A stretch of 64,000 nt of DNA. Origin: Collinsella sp. MSK.8.10. GTDB taxonomy: Bacteria; Actinomycetota; Coriobacteriia; Coriobacteriales; Coriobacteriaceae. The first letter of the stretch is position 1; the number at the start of each line of letters is the position of its first letter. Position numbers and translations under genes: made by a program. Location: the NCBI RefSeq assembly GCF_019041915.1, contig NZ_JAHPYF010000004.1, forward strand, positions 127,500 to 191,499, given 5' to 3'. The notes below the pieces were generated by a model. That model ran no database searches. It was not told the DNA's origin and worked only from the letters and a program-made list of their open reading frames with translations. This document shows positions 37,935 to 49,438 of the stretch, piece after piece.

Positions 37935-37974
37935 CAGTTTCACTAACAGTTTCACTAACATCTTGTGCTAGGAT
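37935..37974 (+). promoter_or_regulatory. candidate exopolysaccharide operon promoter with tandem repeat
   Basis: CAGTTTCACTAA occurs twice in direct tandem (37935-37946 and 37947-37958). An extended -10 follows: TGC (37966-37968) and TAGGAT (37969-37974). The repeats overlap the -35 region and could be an activator or repressor site. If used, the leader would be about 460 nt. Confidence 0.45.
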
Positions 37975-38183
37975 ACCTAGCGTTACATGAGTTCAACTGT
38001 GCTCGCGGCTCCAGCAAGTCACAAAGCGCAGGGTCGATCAGCATCCGGCCGTAACGGCGGTGCCAGAAACACCACGAGCTCCAATATCGATTGCCATGCG
38101 CGATTTTGCACTTGGTTTTGCGGGCATTTAAAAGTTCGCATCGTGTAGTGCATCAAGTTGCTACGGCAAACCTAAGCAGTCTT

Positions 38184-38243
38184 CAGCTGTTTGCGTGCGG
38201 TCCAGTTTTGTTCCCGCTTGACTGGATTGCACGCAGCCAGCTG
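38184..38243 (+). promoter_or_regulatory. leader hairpin 1
   Basis: GCGTGCGGTCCAG (38193-38205) pairs fully with CTGGATTGCACGC (38222-38234) using two G-U pairs. Beyond a 3x3 internal loop, CAGCTG (38184-38189) pairs with CAGCTG (38238-38243). A third hairpin follows at once (GGGTCGCG 38244-38251 with CGCGACTC 38273-38280). Confidence 0.6.
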
Positions 38244-38340
38244 GGGTCGCGTTCTTTTATGCGATACACGTCCGCGACTCTAGCAACTGCACTCATACAT
38301 ACCGTTCACGGTGGGGCAGAGCCACGTGCTTGTCTGACTG

Positions 38341-38413
38341 GGCTCAGGGTTTGAATATGGAGCGCCTTCGCGCATGAGCGCCCTGGCGAAGCCATACCCA
38401 AACCCCGTGAGCC
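38341..38413 (+). promoter_or_regulatory. large dumbbell-like leader hairpin just upstream of the LoaP-like gene
   Basis: Nested stems: GGCTCA (38341-38346) with TGAGCC (38408-38413), GGGTTTG (38347-38353) with CAAACCC (38399-38405), TATGG (38356-38360) with CCATA (38392-38396), and CTTCGC (38366-38371) with GCGAAG (38386-38391). They are separated by small internal loops. This gives a two-part hairpin ending 29 bases before the start codon and is a candidate binding site for the encoded antiterminator. Confidence 0.6.
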
Positions 38414-38442
38414 ACACGTAAGACGACAAGGGGGTGGTGCTC

Positions 38443-38991
38443 GTGTGGTATGTGATCCAGGTCATTAACGGTCGCGAAGATGTAATGCGCGAGCGCATCG
38501 AGCGCATGGTGCCGGCGAGCGCCATGCAGGAGCTCTTTTATCCCCAATTTCAAACCGAGATTAAAGTACACGGCGAATGGGTCAATACGACCAAGCCGCT
38601 CTTTCCCGGTTATCTTATCTGCGATACGGCAGATCCCCGTACCGTGCAACAGTATCTGCTGCGTATGGACGACTTTGCCCGGGTGCTTTCCCAGGACGGT
38701 CAGTTTGTGCCGCTGGCAAAAGAAGAGGTCCAGCTTATTGGCGGCTTTACGCATAGGGGAGACCGCGTAGTGCCCATGAGCGAGGCCCTAAAAGACGGTG
38801 ACCAGGTCATAGTGACGGCAGGTCCACTGTTGGGCCACGAAGGCCTTATCAAAACCATTAACAGACGCAACAGCACTGCTTATTTGGAGCTCGACCTTTG
38901 CGGTCGACGCGTAACTACGCGCGTTGGCCTTGCCGTGCTTTCGGCCGAGCAGCGCGTCATGCGCAACCTTAAAAAGGCGATGCCTAGTTGA
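38443..38991 (+). CDS. LoaP/UpxY-type NusG-like antitermination protein
   Basis: A 182-residue NusG paralogue. The NGN domain starts WYVIQVINGREDVMRERIERM and includes PLFPGYLICDTADP. After about residue 115 a KOW segment follows (LKDGDQVIVTAGPLLGHEGLI). It is not the housekeeping NusG, which sits with secE and ribosomal genes. First position in a long polysaccharide operon is typical of LoaP, which loads on RNA polymerase via a leader hairpin and suppresses terminators. GTG 38443 is preferred (AAGGGGG eight bases upstream); GTG 38434 overlaps that site. The next gene starts just after or overlapping. Confidence 0.82.
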   Translation: MWYVIQVINGREDVMRERIERMVPASAMQELFYPQFQTEIKVHGEWVNTTKPLFPGYLICDTADPRTVQQYLLRMDDFARVLSQDGQFVPLAKEEVQLIGGFTHRGDRVVPMSEALKDGDQVIVTAGPLLGHEGLIKTINRRNSTAYLELDLCGRRVTTRVGLAVLSAEQRVMRNLKKAMPS

Positions 38992-39053
38992 AGGCGATCG
39001 CTACACAGATCAGGGAGGATCCCCGACCCGGGGACGAAGTCTTGGAAGAAAAC

Positions 39054-39802
39054 GTGTCGGATAAAACTCAATATGCAATGGATGCGCCAGCGGGTGCAGC
39101 GTTGATTGCTCAGGCTATGGACCGGCGTGAGGGAGACGGCCGCTACAAGGCCATGCAATCCATCATGGACTGGGACCGCTCTCGCCTGGCCTATAGGGCC
39201 GTGAAGCGCGCCTTTGACGTCGTGTTCAGCGGCTGCGTGCTGGCCGTCATCGCCGTTCCCAGCCTTGTGCTTGCCGCGGCCATCCGCCTTGAGAGCGAGG
39301 GCAACCCCTTCTACAGCCAGATCCGCGTGGGCCAGACCCACCGCGATGGCAGCCTGTCCACCTTCCGCATGTGGAAGTTCCGCTCCATGTACAAGGACGC
39401 CGACGAGCGCCTGGCAGATCTCAAGGAGCAGAACGAGATCGCCGGTGCCATGTTCAAGATGAAGGAGGACCCGCGCGTTACCAGGATCGGCAAGTTCATC
39501 CGCAAGCACTCCATCGACGAGTTCCCGCAGTTCCTGAACGTGTTCCTGGGGCAGATGTCCGTCGTGGGTCCGCGCCCGCCGCTACCGAACGAGGTGGCGG
39601 AGTACACGGAGTACGACCTGCAGCGTTTGGCCGTGAAGCCCGGCATCACCGGGCTCTGGCAGGTCACAGAGCGCAATTCTGCCAGTTTCGACGGCATGGT
39701 CCGCCGGGATCTCGAGTACATAGCAAAACGCGGAATCGTCATGGACCTAAAGATCGTCCTCCTCACGGTTCTGGAGGTCTTCAACGGGAGCGATGCGTAC
39801 TA

Positions 39803-39803
<1 letters not shown>
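39054..39803 (+). CDS. exopolysaccharide initiating sugar transferase (WbaP/RfbP type)
   Basis: Transfers a sugar phosphate to undecaprenyl phosphate and so starts repeat-unit assembly at the membrane. The 249-residue protein has one N-terminal hydrophobic hairpin (VFSGCVLAVIAVPSLVLAAAI) and the bacterial sugar-transferase core: FRMWKFRSMYKDADERL, RVTRIGKFIRKHSIDEFPQF, GQMSVVGPRPPLPNEV and KPGITGLWQV. It lacks the large N-terminal multi-helix region of full-length WbaP. Start choice is uncertain: GTG 39054 has GGAAG nearby, while TTG 38988 would overlap the previous stop and add 22 residues. Confidence 0.88.
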
Positions 39804-42903
<3,100 letters not shown>

Positions 42904-42929
42904 GGCCGCATCCCGGCGAACCGCACCGC

Positions 42930-42990
42930 GGGGCGCCCGCGCGGGGCCGCAGGGCATGGGGATGATCCTGCGTCCCCGCGCGGGCGCCCC
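42930..42990 (+). terminator. very stable intra-operon hairpin between rmlB and rmlCD
   Basis: A 17-bp perfect GC-rich stem (42930-42946 with 42974-42990) is topped, after one mismatch, by CGCAGG/CCTGCG (42948-42953 and 42967-42972). No T-tract follows, so this is an attenuator or RNA-processing/stability element more than an intrinsic terminator. It lies mid-operon, downstream of a LoaP-like gene. Confidence 0.7.
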
Positions 42991-43026
42991 CGGTTATCCA
43001 ACCTCATCGATAGGAGCTTTTCCCAC

Positions 43027-44508
43027 ATGGCAGACATCGCATTCGAGAAGGACCTCTCCGTCGCCGAGACCGGCATCGAGGGCCTCAAGGTCGTCGACCT
43101 CGCCGTCCACGGCGACTCGCGCGGCTGGTTCAAGGAGAACTGGCAGCGCGCCAAGATGTGCGCCCTGGGCATCCCGGACCTCCGCGTCGTCCAGAACAAC
43201 GTCTCCTACAACGACAGCCGCGGCGTCACGCGCGGCATCCACGCCGAGCCCTGGGACAAGTTCATCTCCGTGGCCCGCGGCTCGGTCTTCGGCGCATGGG
43301 TCGACCTGCGCGAGGGCAGCGCCACCTACGGGAAGGTCTACACGACCGTGCTCGACCCGAGCAAGGCCATCTACGTCCCGCGCGGCGTGGGCAACAGCTT
43401 CCAGGCGCTCGAGGACGGCACCGCCTACACGTACCTGGTTGACGCCCACTGGTCGCTCGAGCTGAAGAGGACCTACACCTTCGTGAACCTCGCCGACCCG
43501 GAGCTCAACATCCAGTGGCCGATCCCGCTGGATCAGGCCACCGTCTCCGAGGCCGACCTCAACCACCCGATGCTCAGGGACGTCGTCCCCATGGCGCCGA
43601 AGCGCACCCTCGTCACCGGCTGCAACGGCCAGCTGGGCCGCGCGGTGCGCGCACTCGCCGAGGAGCGCGGCGTGGCGAAGGACTTCGACTTCTGCGACAT
43701 CGACACCTTCGACATGTCCGACCCGGAGGCCTATTCGCAGTACGACTGGTCGCTCTACGGCGCCGTCATCAACTGCGGCGCCTACACGGCCGTGGATAAA
43801 GCCGAGACCCCCGAGGGCCGCGTTGTCGCCTGGAAGGCCAACGCGACCGGCCCGGCGCTTCTCGCCCGCACCTGCGCCGGGCACGGGATCACGCTCGTCC
43901 ACGTGTCCTCCGACTACGTCTTCGACGGCACGGCCGAGGTCCACGACGAGGACGAGCCGTTCAGCCCGCTGTCCGTCTACGGCCAGACCAAGGCCGCCGG
44001 CGACATCGCCGTGGCCGGCTGCCCGCGCCACTACATCATGCGCAGCTCCTGGGTCATCGGCGAGGGGCACAACTTCGTCAAGACCATGAGGGGGCTGTCC
44101 GACCGCGTCGCCGACCCGGACGACAAGCTGGAGCAGGTCACGGTCGTCGACGACCAGCTGGGCCGCCTGACCTTCACGCGCGACATGGCCGAGGCCATCT
44201 TCCACGTGCTGGGGGCGAAGGCCCCCTACGGCACCTACGGCTGCACCGGCGCGGGCGCCGTGAAGTCCTGGGCGGACATCGCACGCGCCGTCTTCGAGGC
44301 CGCCAACGGCAACGGGGACAGGGTCGTGCCGGTGTCGACCGCCGACTACTACGCGAATGCTGCCGGCCCCGTCGCCCCGCGCCCGGTCCACTCCGCGCTC
44401 GACCTGTCCAAGCTCCAGTCGGTCGGCTTCCACATGCCCGACTGGGAGGAAGAGCTCGAAGAATACCTGTTTGGCTCTTCTGAAAAAGCAAATATGGAGC
44501 AGCTGTGA
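43027..44508 (+). CDS. rmlCD: fused dTDP-4-dehydrorhamnose 3,5-epimerase / dTDP-4-dehydrorhamnose reductase (RmlC-RmlD)
   Basis: One 493-residue chain covers the last two steps of dTDP-L-rhamnose synthesis. Residues 1-185 are the RmlC cupin (DSRGWFKENWQRAKM, VTRGIHAEPWDKFISV, IYVPRGVGNSFQALEDG). From about 193 the RmlD Rossmann domain follows: RTLVTGCNGQLGRAVRAL, NCGAYTAVDKAE, VHVSSDYVFDG and SVYGQTKAAGD with the Tyr-x3-Lys pair. Such fusions are known in actinobacteria such as Bifidobacterium. It is preceded by the intra-operon hairpin and a clean AGGAGC ribosome site. Confidence 0.93.
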   Translation: MADIAFEKDLSVAETGIEGLKVVDLAVHGDSRGWFKENWQRAKMCALGIPDLRVVQNNVSYNDSRGVTRGIHAEPWDKFISVARGSVFGAWVDLREGSATYGKVYTTVLDPSKAIYVPRGVGNSFQALEDGTAYTYLVDAHWSLELKRTYTFVNLADPELNIQWPIPLDQATVSEADLNHPMLRDVVPMAPKRTLVTGCNGQLGRAVRALAEERGVAKDFDFCDIDTFDMSDPEAYSQYDWSLYGAVINCGAYTAVDKAETPEGRVVAWKANATGPALLARTCAGHGITLVHVSSDYVFDGTAEVHDEDEPFSPLSVYGQTKAAGDIAVAGCPRHYIMRSSWVIGEGHNFVKTMRGLSDRVADPDDKLEQVTVVDDQLGRLTFTRDMAEAIFHVLGAKAPYGTYGCTGAGAVKSWADIARAVFEAANGNGDRVVPVSTADYYANAAGPVAPRPVHSALDLSKLQSVGFHMPDWEEELEEYLFGSSEKANMEQL

Positions 44509-45617
44509 AAGTACTGATGCAGACCCGCCAAAACGTTTTTGATCTAGCGGGCGGTGACACGACACAACTTGTAAAGACGAAGGAGGCCCTTGAATCAAAG
44601 GGTATTGATGTCGACCTGTCCTTGGACTTGCGACCCGATGTTTCTGGATACGATGTGGTCCACTTGTTCAACCTCACGCGGGTCCAGGAAACTTTCATCC
44701 AGTCGAAAAACGCCAAGGAGGCCGGAAAGCCTGTCGTGCTCTCCACGATTTACTGGCCGACTGACAGCTTCGAAAAAAGCGCAGCAAACGGCCTGAGAGG
44801 TTTTTTGGGAAAACATCTTAGCGTCGATGGAATGGAGCGCCTCAAGGCCTTCGGAAAGTACGTCTTGCGCGGGGAGCGCAGCGAGGGTGCACGCTACCTT
44901 ATGACACATAGCTTCCAAAAGATGCAGCTCGAGATATTGGACAACTGCGATGTGTTCCTGCCGAATGCAAAGACCGAGATGGACCAGATAGCGGCTCATC
45001 TCGGTTTTCGCACCGACAACTATGTGGTCGTCCCCAACGCCGTCGACGTCGCGAGCATTAAGGCCGCGAAAGAGGTTGAATCAACAGGATACGAGCGATT
45101 CAGTGGATGGATTGTTTGCATCGGCCGCATCGACATTCGCAAGAACCAGCTCAACCTAATCAAGGCGGTGGAGGGGTCGGATTACAAGGTCGTCTTTGTG
45201 GGAAAGAAGTCTCCCGGGCATATCGAGTATGCGAACAAGGTTGTGTCGGAGATAGAAGCCAATCCGAACATGGAATGGATCGAGCAAATTCCCAACGAAG
45301 ACATCTACAAGCTGTGCCGCGAGTGCCGTGTGAGCGTGTTGCCTAGTTGGTTCGAGACGCCGGGCCTCGTGAGTCTGGAGGCAGCCGCTATGGGGTGCAA
45401 TATCGTGGTATCTCCCAAAGGAACGACGCGGGATTATTTCGGTGACAGCGCGTTTTATTGCGATGTCAGCAGCCCTTCCTCCATCAGGGCTGCGCTGGAT
45501 GAGGCTTACGCCGTCAATTACGACGAGGTTTTCGGCCGAAAGGTAATTACGGAATACACGTGGGAGAAGGCTGCTGAGAAAACTCTCGACGGCTATCAAC
45601 TTGCTTTGAAAGGCTGA
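44505..45617 (+). CDS. glycosyltransferase family 4 protein
   Basis: 370-residue GT-B enzyme. The N-terminal domain has DLAGGDTTQLVKTKEALES and DVVHLFNLTR. The C-terminal domain has WIVCIGRIDIRKNQLNLIKAV and the E-x7-E block LPSWFETPGLVSLEAAAMGCN, typical of retaining GT4 enzymes. GTG 44505 overlaps the rmlCD stop by four bases. The base composition drops in GC from here compared with the rml genes. The donor and acceptor are not deducible. Confidence 0.85.
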   Translation: MKVLMQTRQNVFDLAGGDTTQLVKTKEALESKGIDVDLSLDLRPDVSGYDVVHLFNLTRVQETFIQSKNAKEAGKPVVLSTIYWPTDSFEKSAANGLRGFLGKHLSVDGMERLKAFGKYVLRGERSEGARYLMTHSFQKMQLEILDNCDVFLPNAKTEMDQIAAHLGFRTDNYVVVPNAVDVASIKAAKEVESTGYERFSGWIVCIGRIDIRKNQLNLIKAVEGSDYKVVFVGKKSPGHIEYANKVVSEIEANPNMEWIEQIPNEDIYKLCRECRVSVLPSWFETPGLVSLEAAAMGCNIVVSPKGTTRDYFGDSAFYCDVSSPSSIRAALDEAYAVNYDEVFGRKVITEYTWEKAAEKTLDGYQLALKG

Positions 45618-45618
45618 T

Positions 45619-46752
45619 ATGAAAAAAGTTATGCTCGTCTTCGGCACTCGCCCGGAGGCCATTAAGATGTGCCCGCTCGTGAACGAGCTGAGGGCGCGCC
45701 CCGACGAGTTCGACACGGTTGTGACGGTCACCGGTCAGCACCGTGAGATGCTGGACCAGGTGCTTCGCGTGTTCGACGTCAAACCCGCCTACGACCTGGC
45801 CGTCATGAAGCCGGGACAGACTCTGTTCGACGTTACGTGCGACGTGCTGCTCAAGCTCAAGGCGGTCCTCGAGGACGAGAAGCCCGATGTCGTGCTCGTA
45901 CACGGCGATACCACGACCAGCTTCGCCGCTACGCTCGCGTGCTTCTACCTGCAGATCCCTGTGGGCCACGTTGAGGCGGGCCTGCGCACGCACGACATCT
46001 TCAGCCCCTGGCCGGAGGAGTTCAACCGTCAGGCGGTCGACATCGTGAGCGAGTACTATTTCGCCCCCACTGAGGCCAGCAAGAAGAACCTTCTGGACGA
46101 GGGCAAGCCGGAGTCGAAGATCTGGGTCACCGGCAACACGGGAATCGACGCCCTTCGCACCACCGTTCGCGATGGCTATACCCACCCCGAGCTCGAGTGG
46201 GCGGAGGGCTCCCGCCTCATCCTCATCACGGCGCACCGTCGCGAGAACCTGGGCGAGCCCATGCACCGCATGTTTCGCGCCATCCGCCGCGTGATGGAGG
46301 AGCACCCCGACACCAAGGCGATCTACCCCATCCACATGAACCCGCTCGTCCGCAAGGCGGCGCACGAGGAGCTTGACGGCTTCGACCGGCTGCATATCAT
46401 CGACCCGCTCGAGGTTCTCGACTTCCACAACTTCATGGCCGTCAGCCACATCATCCTCACCGACTCGGGCGGCATCCAGGAGGAGGCCCCGAGCCTGGGC
46501 AAGCCCGTGCTCGTCATGCGCGACACCACCGAGCGTCCCGAGGGCGTGGCAGCAGGCACGCTGAAGCTCGTCGGCACCGAGGAGGAGGCCATCTACCGCG
46601 AGTTCAGTAGGCTTCTTTGCGACGACGAGGAGTACGTCGCCATGTCCCGCGCCTCCAATCCCTACGGCGACGGACATGCGAGCGAGCGGATCGCGGAAGC
46701 TTTGGGTCGTTCTTCTCTCGAGGCTGGAATACGTGATGGTGAATGTCGATGA
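45619..46752 (+). CDS. wecB: UDP-N-acetylglucosamine 2-epimerase (non-hydrolysing)
   Basis: Interconverts UDP-GlcNAc and UDP-ManNAc. The 377-residue protein has VMLVFGTRPEAIKMCPLV, VTGQHREMLDQVLRVFD, VLVHGDTTTSFAATLA, VGHVEAGLRTHDIFSPWPEE and LTDSGGIQEEAPSLGKPVL, all hallmark WecB motifs. Typical length. It provides a ManNAc-type precursor for the polymer; no ManNAc dehydrogenase (wecC) is seen here. High GC returns for this gene, unlike the next ones. Confidence 0.95.
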   Translation: MKKVMLVFGTRPEAIKMCPLVNELRARPDEFDTVVTVTGQHREMLDQVLRVFDVKPAYDLAVMKPGQTLFDVTCDVLLKLKAVLEDEKPDVVLVHGDTTTSFAATLACFYLQIPVGHVEAGLRTHDIFSPWPEEFNRQAVDIVSEYYFAPTEASKKNLLDEGKPESKIWVTGNTGIDALRTTVRDGYTHPELEWAEGSRLILITAHRRENLGEPMHRMFRAIRRVMEEHPDTKAIYPIHMNPLVRKAAHEELDGFDRLHIIDPLEVLDFHNFMAVSHIILTDSGGIQEEAPSLGKPVLVMRDTTERPEGVAAGTLKLVGTEEEAIYREFSRLLCDDEEYVAMSRASNPYGDGHASERIAEALGRSSLEAGIRDGECR

Positions 46753-48086
46753 ATCTTTTTAATTGCGGACAAATCAACGAGAAGCTTAAAGGTTTGTTTT
46801 GGAAACTCCCGTTGAGCGCTGAATTTAAAGAAAACCTCAGAGTCAGGCGTTATGAGCGTATTCTCGAACGCGAAGCGGCAGCCGATGCGGGCTCCTTGCG
46901 TATTGTGGCTGATAATGACCTTTTGAGCTCTTACGCCGAGCATGTCCTAGAAAGTTATGATGCGCGTGCCGAGGGCTACGTCGGCTATCGAAGGCATGAT
47001 GAGGCTAAGTCGGACGTGCTGTTGGTGGCATATTATTTGACGCAATTCCACCCCAATGCTCAAAATGACTCCTGGTGGGGACGAGGAACCACTGAGTGGA
47101 ACAATGTTTGCAAGGCCGTCCCTCAGTTCACGGGGCATTATCAGCCAAGGAAGCCCGGCGAGCTCGGCTATTACGATTTGCGCTTGAAATGCAATATGCA
47201 AAGGCAGATTGAGCTTGCGAAGAATTATGGCGTAGGAGCTTTCTGTTTTTACTACTACTGGTTCGATGGTGGTCAGAGACTTCTCGAAGGACCTTTAGAT
47301 ATGTTTCTGGATGACTCAAACCTTGACATGCCTTTCTTTTATTGCTGGGCGAATGAAAACTGGACAAAGCGATTCAGCGGTACGAGCAACGATGTCTTGA
47401 TGGAGATCACCCAGAGTTCCGAGAACTACACCGCCTTCATGAGGGATGTTGTCCATGATTTCAGCGATGAGCGATATCTCCGAATAGACGGCAAGCCCGT
47501 CCTATCCGTGTATCGCCCATCGCTTATTCGAGATCCGGAGCATGTGATTTCTGAGTGGCGCCGCATTTGTAAGGACGAATGCGGCTCAGAACCCTATCTT
47601 ATTGCCGTGCAAGAGCGTGATACCAACATTGATTGGTCGGCAGTTGGCTTTGATGCCGAGAGCGAGTTCCAACCCAAGCAGGTGCAGCACAACTGTCGCA
47701 ACATAACCAAACAGGTGCGTCCGTTGCGCGAAGATTTCGGCGGCACCGTCTACGACTATGCGGATTTGGTCGAGAATAAGCGATATGCGACTTGGAGCCG
47801 CGATAAGAAGGTCTATCCCGCCGTTATGCCCATGTGGGACAACACGGCCCGAAGGAATCACAGAGGAACGATTTTTCACGGGAGCACGCCTGAGCTATAT
47901 GGACGATGGCTTGCGGACACGATTGACGAGGTGCGCCGTAGGCGCGACTTAGACAAGAAGATGGTCTTTCTAAACGCTTGGAACGAGTGGGGAGAAGGTG
48001 CCTACCTGGAACCTGATTCACTGTGGGGGTATGCATATCTTGATGCGACATTGCGGGCCATCATGCAGGATGGGCCGAACGAATGA
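46749..48086 (+). CDS. WbsX-family protein of polysaccharide biosynthesis (GH99-like fold)
   Basis: 445 residues. An N-terminal part of about 75 residues precedes the WbsX core: VAYYLTQFHPNAQNDSWWG followed by GTTEWNNVCKA, then FYYYWFDG, FYCWANENWTKRFSG and the C-terminal FLNAWNEWGEGAYLEPD. These blocks define the glyco_tran_WbsX family, which occurs in O-antigen and capsule loci and whose exact activity is unclear. ATG 46749 overlaps the wecB stop (ATGA). GC is lower than in wecB, marking the start of an acquired-looking core. Confidence 0.85.
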   Translation: MNLFNCGQINEKLKGLFWKLPLSAEFKENLRVRRYERILEREAAADAGSLRIVADNDLLSSYAEHVLESYDARAEGYVGYRRHDEAKSDVLLVAYYLTQFHPNAQNDSWWGRGTTEWNNVCKAVPQFTGHYQPRKPGELGYYDLRLKCNMQRQIELAKNYGVGAFCFYYYWFDGGQRLLEGPLDMFLDDSNLDMPFFYCWANENWTKRFSGTSNDVLMEITQSSENYTAFMRDVVHDFSDERYLRIDGKPVLSVYRPSLIRDPEHVISEWRRICKDECGSEPYLIAVQERDTNIDWSAVGFDAESEFQPKQVQHNCRNITKQVRPLREDFGGTVYDYADLVENKRYATWSRDKKVYPAVMPMWDNTARRNHRGTIFHGSTPELYGRWLADTIDEVRRRRDLDKKMVFLNAWNEWGEGAYLEPDSLWGYAYLDATLRAIMQDGPNE

Positions 48087-49438
48087 AAAAGAAGAAACTG
48101 TTCATTGCCATAACGCTTTCGAACTATCTTATTGACCGTACGGGTACGCCGAAGGTCGTTATGAGTCATCAGGTTGCTGCCAATGACGCTGGCATCAAGT
48201 ATGTTGCCTTATTTCCCATTGGCGGTTCTTCTAAATTTGCAAAGAGGCTTTTCAGCAACTCGTTCGGTGTGATATGCGATGGTAAGTTCGCAGGAGTTTT
48301 CAGCCTTGAAGCTTTCTTGGCTAGGATAGGACGTTTGCTCGATGGCGAGTATGAACTGGGATGCATTTACATCCATCACTTCATGGGATGGAACCTTGAA
48401 TCGATTGCTGGCATAGTATCTTCGTATCCTAAGGTCCAGCTGGTCGTATATGCGCATGACTACTACCTGTGCTGCACAAACTATAATTTGATACAGGATA
48501 GTACACAATTATGCGGATCTGCTAGATTGGGCGACGCACAATGCGCGGGATGTGCCTATTACGCTGACAGCATTATTCGTGAAGATTGCATCTGGAGGCT
48601 TCTGCACAACGAGCTTCATCGCATAGTATTTGCTTGCCCTTCAAGCGTTGTCGAAAGAATGGTGCAATCTTTCCATCCGGAAGCAAGGGGGCATTGCACG
48701 GTAATTCCACATCAAAGATACGTCGGGATTTATCTTGACAACAAGGAGATGCTTCCTCCCAATCATGCGATCAAAGTTGCATATCTTGGGAAACAACAGT
48801 CTATAAAAGGCTGGGACTGTTGGTGTCGCCTTGTTGACGCGTTTCGTGGCCAGGGAAAATATGAATTCGTTGTGTTCAATAACGAGACGAAGCCTTTACC
48901 TAGCGGAATGAGACGGGTCTTCGTCGAATTTTCACCAGGAAAACCCAATGCTATGATTGACGAGCTGCGACGCGAGAATGTGGATGCTGCTTTACTTTGG
49001 TCTCAATGCCTAGAGACGTATTCGTACACCTGCATGGAGGCATATGCCTCAAATGCTTTTATCATCACTTGTTCATCAAGCGGTAACATAGCTGAGTTTG
49101 TGAGTATGACGCATTGCGGCCAGGTTCTTTCTTCGGAGCAGGAGCTGTGCCAGCTGCTCGACGAGCCTGATAAGTTGCTGGAGTTGTTGAACGGGTTCCG
49201 CGCTAATCACGATGGGGGCGCGATGGCCCTCGCGACCAATGACGCATTCATTGCTTTGGCGAAACCGAGCATGCCGACTGCGCAAAATGCCGTCGAAAAT
49301 GAGAGGCAATGCCGAACCTACAGATTCCGGCTAGACAATTGCTTCTCTTTGCCGCTGCGTATTTTCTATTCATGTCGGGAGCGAAAAAAAATCGAGGCTG
49401 CAAATTCACGGAAACGAAAACAAGAGTTCGCCATATGA
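48083..49438 (+). CDS. glycosyltransferase family 4-like protein
   Basis: 451-residue GT-B-like enzyme. The N-terminal half shows TGTPKVVMSHQVAANDAG and VVYAHDYYLCCTNYNLI, followed by a cysteine cluster (CGSARLGDAQCAGC). This is the HDY-Cys pattern seen in a subset of capsule glycosyltransferases. The C-terminal half has IKVAYLGKQQSIKGWDCW and ALLWSQCLETYSYTCMEAYAS in place of the usual E-x7-E region. It overlaps the previous gene by four bases. The AT-rich core continues. The sugar specificity is unknown. Confidence 0.75.
   Translation: MKKKKLFIAITLSNYLIDRTGTPKVVMSHQVAANDAGIKYVALFPIGGSSKFAKRLFSNSFGVICDGKFAGVFSLEAFLARIGRLLDGEYELGCIYIHHFMGWNLESIAGIVSSYPKVQLVVYAHDYYLCCTNYNLIQDSTQLCGSARLGDAQCAGCAYYADSIIREDCIWRLLHNELHRIVFACPSSVVERMVQSFHPEARGHCTVIPHQRYVGIYLDNKEMLPPNHAIKVAYLGKQQSIKGWDCWCRLVDAFRGQGKYEFVVFNNETKPLPSGMRRVFVEFSPGKPNAMIDELRRENVDAALLWSQCLETYSYTCMEAYASNAFIITCSSSGNIAEFVSMTHCGQVLSSEQELCQLLDEPDKLLELLNGFRANHDGGAMALATNDAFIALAKPSMPTAQNAVENERQCRTYRFRLDNCFSLPLRIFYSCRERKKIEAANSRKRKQEFAI

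Larger units (their letters stand above)
37685..38442 (+). other. 758-bp non-coding region: upstream sequence and folded leader of the exopolysaccharide operon
   Basis: No convincing gene is present; short frames lack ribosome sites. It holds a small palindrome (GTGCAGC/GCTGCAC, 37790-37805), a tandem 12-base repeat and extended -10 box (37935-37974), and then at least three strong hairpins (38184-38243, 38244-38280, 38341-38413) before the LoaP-like gene. The pattern is that of a long structured 5' leader. Confidence 0.7.

Noticed and set aside
38091..38354. Small frame in the polysaccharide leader as a possible leader peptide
   Set aside because: No ribosome site, and the sequence is explained by the strong hairpins.
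42994..44598. Long minus-strand frame opposite rmlCD
   Set aside because: Val/Gly/Arg-rich antisense shadow; the sense strand encodes intact RmlC and RmlD motifs.
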